NCBI RefSeq assembly: GCF_003856975.1
Contig: NZ_CP033107.1
Location: 3,410,001 to 3,474,000 of the forward strand
Origin: Plantibacter sp. PA-3-X8
Lineage (GTDB): Bacteria > Actinomycetota > Actinomycetes > Actinomycetales > Microbacteriaceae
Length of the DNA stretch: 64,000 bases
Direction of reading: 5' to 3'
Part shown: piece by piece, positions 63,789 to 64,000 of the stretch
How the letters are laid out: every line of letters begins with the position of its first letter
Numbering within the stretch: position 1 is the stretch's first letter
Translations under genes and position numbers: made by a program
Notes under the pieces: model-generated
Database searches by the model: none
The model's input: the letters and a program-made list of their open reading frames with translations, nothing else
Told to the model about the DNA's origin: nothing

Positions 63789-63794
63789 TACCAT
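63789..63794 (+). promoter_or_regulatory. -10 element for the leaderless MFS gene
   Basis: TACCAT ends six bases before ATG 63801. Its -35 region would overlap the divergent -10 at 63762-63767. Confidence 0.55.
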
Positions 63795-63800
63795 CCCCAC

Positions 63801-64000
63801 ATGGCGCGAGACAGCACGACGACCGGCGGAGCCTCGGCGACCGGATGGCGGACGTCGATCCGTGGGTCGGCAGCCGGCATCACCGCAGGACTCATCGGCT
63901 GGTTGTTCCTCGTCGAGATCACGAGCGGCGTCCTGCAGGGCTACTACGTCCCGCTCATCCCGGACCTTGTCGAGCACCTGGGCATCCACGACGCGGACTT
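63801..64000 (+). CDS. Transporter, probably MFS (5' part; runs off the window)
   Basis: The first 66 codons of a membrane protein: a short polar N-terminus, then a helix (about 25-45: AGITAGLIGWLFLVEITSG) with the start of the first loop (LQGYYVPLIPDLVEHLGIHDADF). The LQGYxVPLIPDL pattern and length to the first loop fit a major facilitator, but the body lies outside the window, so family and substrate are not certain. The start was chosen by the TACCAT hexamer six bases upstream. Confidence 0.65.
   Translation, partial: MARDSTTTGGASATGWRTSIRGSAAGITAGLIGWLFLVEITSGVLQGYYVPLIPDLVEHLGIHDAD

Overview
The window is a stretch of high-GC chromosome (roughly 70% G+C by eye) from an actinomycete, most likely a member of Microbacteriaceae. 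The assignment rests on the order of conserved genes (argS, lysA, hom, thrB, rho and prfA, then prmC, tsaC, wecA and the atp operon), on a Rho factor with the large actinobacterial N-terminal insertion, and on many genes that appear to begin as leaderless transcripts. It is an inference from synteny and style; no marker gene names the species.

Region 1 to 8.2 kb (minus strand) holds the F1Fo ATP synthase operon (AtpI-like protein, atpB, E, F, H, A, G and the start of atpD), preceded by a WecA/TagO-type lipid-carrier sugar transferase and tsaC. From 8.3 to 12.9 kb four genes form a surface-polysaccharide module: a second lipid-carrier transferase, a CapD-type nucleotide-sugar enzyme, an epimerase and a family 2 glycosyltransferase. 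From 13 to 18 kb are a HAD hydrolase, prmC, cysK-cysE and an ABC-F ATPase. From 18 to 28.4 kb lies the conserved block prfA, rho, thrB, hom, lysA, an LmeA-like membrane protein and argS.

From 28.4 to 37 kb is the most interesting accessory region: a transglutaminase-like protein, tRNA-Arg(CCG), an Sfp-type phosphopantetheinyl transferase, an M1 aminopeptidase and a 1334-residue Pls/PosA-type single-module non-ribosomal peptide synthetase with a membrane-embedded C-terminal domain, followed by a divergent gabT. Together the PPTase (activation), the synthetase (polymerisation) and the aminopeptidase (possible hydrolysis) look like a compact cassette for a poly-lysine-type cationic homopolymer; the binding-pocket residues read by hand fit lysine or a close diamino acid.

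From 37 to 45.4 kb are a DUF3097 protein, a class I glutamine amidotransferase, a TPM-domain membrane protein with PspA (envelope maintenance), an arginase-family protein with a Cys in place of a metal-ligand His, a flavin disulfide reductase, a small HExxH protein and a stand-alone siderophore-interacting domain under a probable IdeR/DtxR box. From 45.7 to 61 kb two complete peptide/opine-type ABC importers lie on opposite strands; the second sits in one transcription unit with an FMN monooxygenase, close to an amidase, suggesting uptake and breakdown of an organic sulfur or nitrogen compound. The end holds a GNAT acetyltransferase, ung, an S51-type peptidase, a phosphoribosyltransferase and the start of an MFS transporter.

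Two structural themes cross the window. At least ten starts have a TANNNT-like hexamer ending exactly six bases before ATG/GTG, the layout of leaderless mRNAs, and this was used to choose starts. A 23-bp element (core GGTCCCTGAGCCTGTCGAAG) recurs at four intergenic places. No CRISPR array, insertion sequence, prophage or rRNA was seen.
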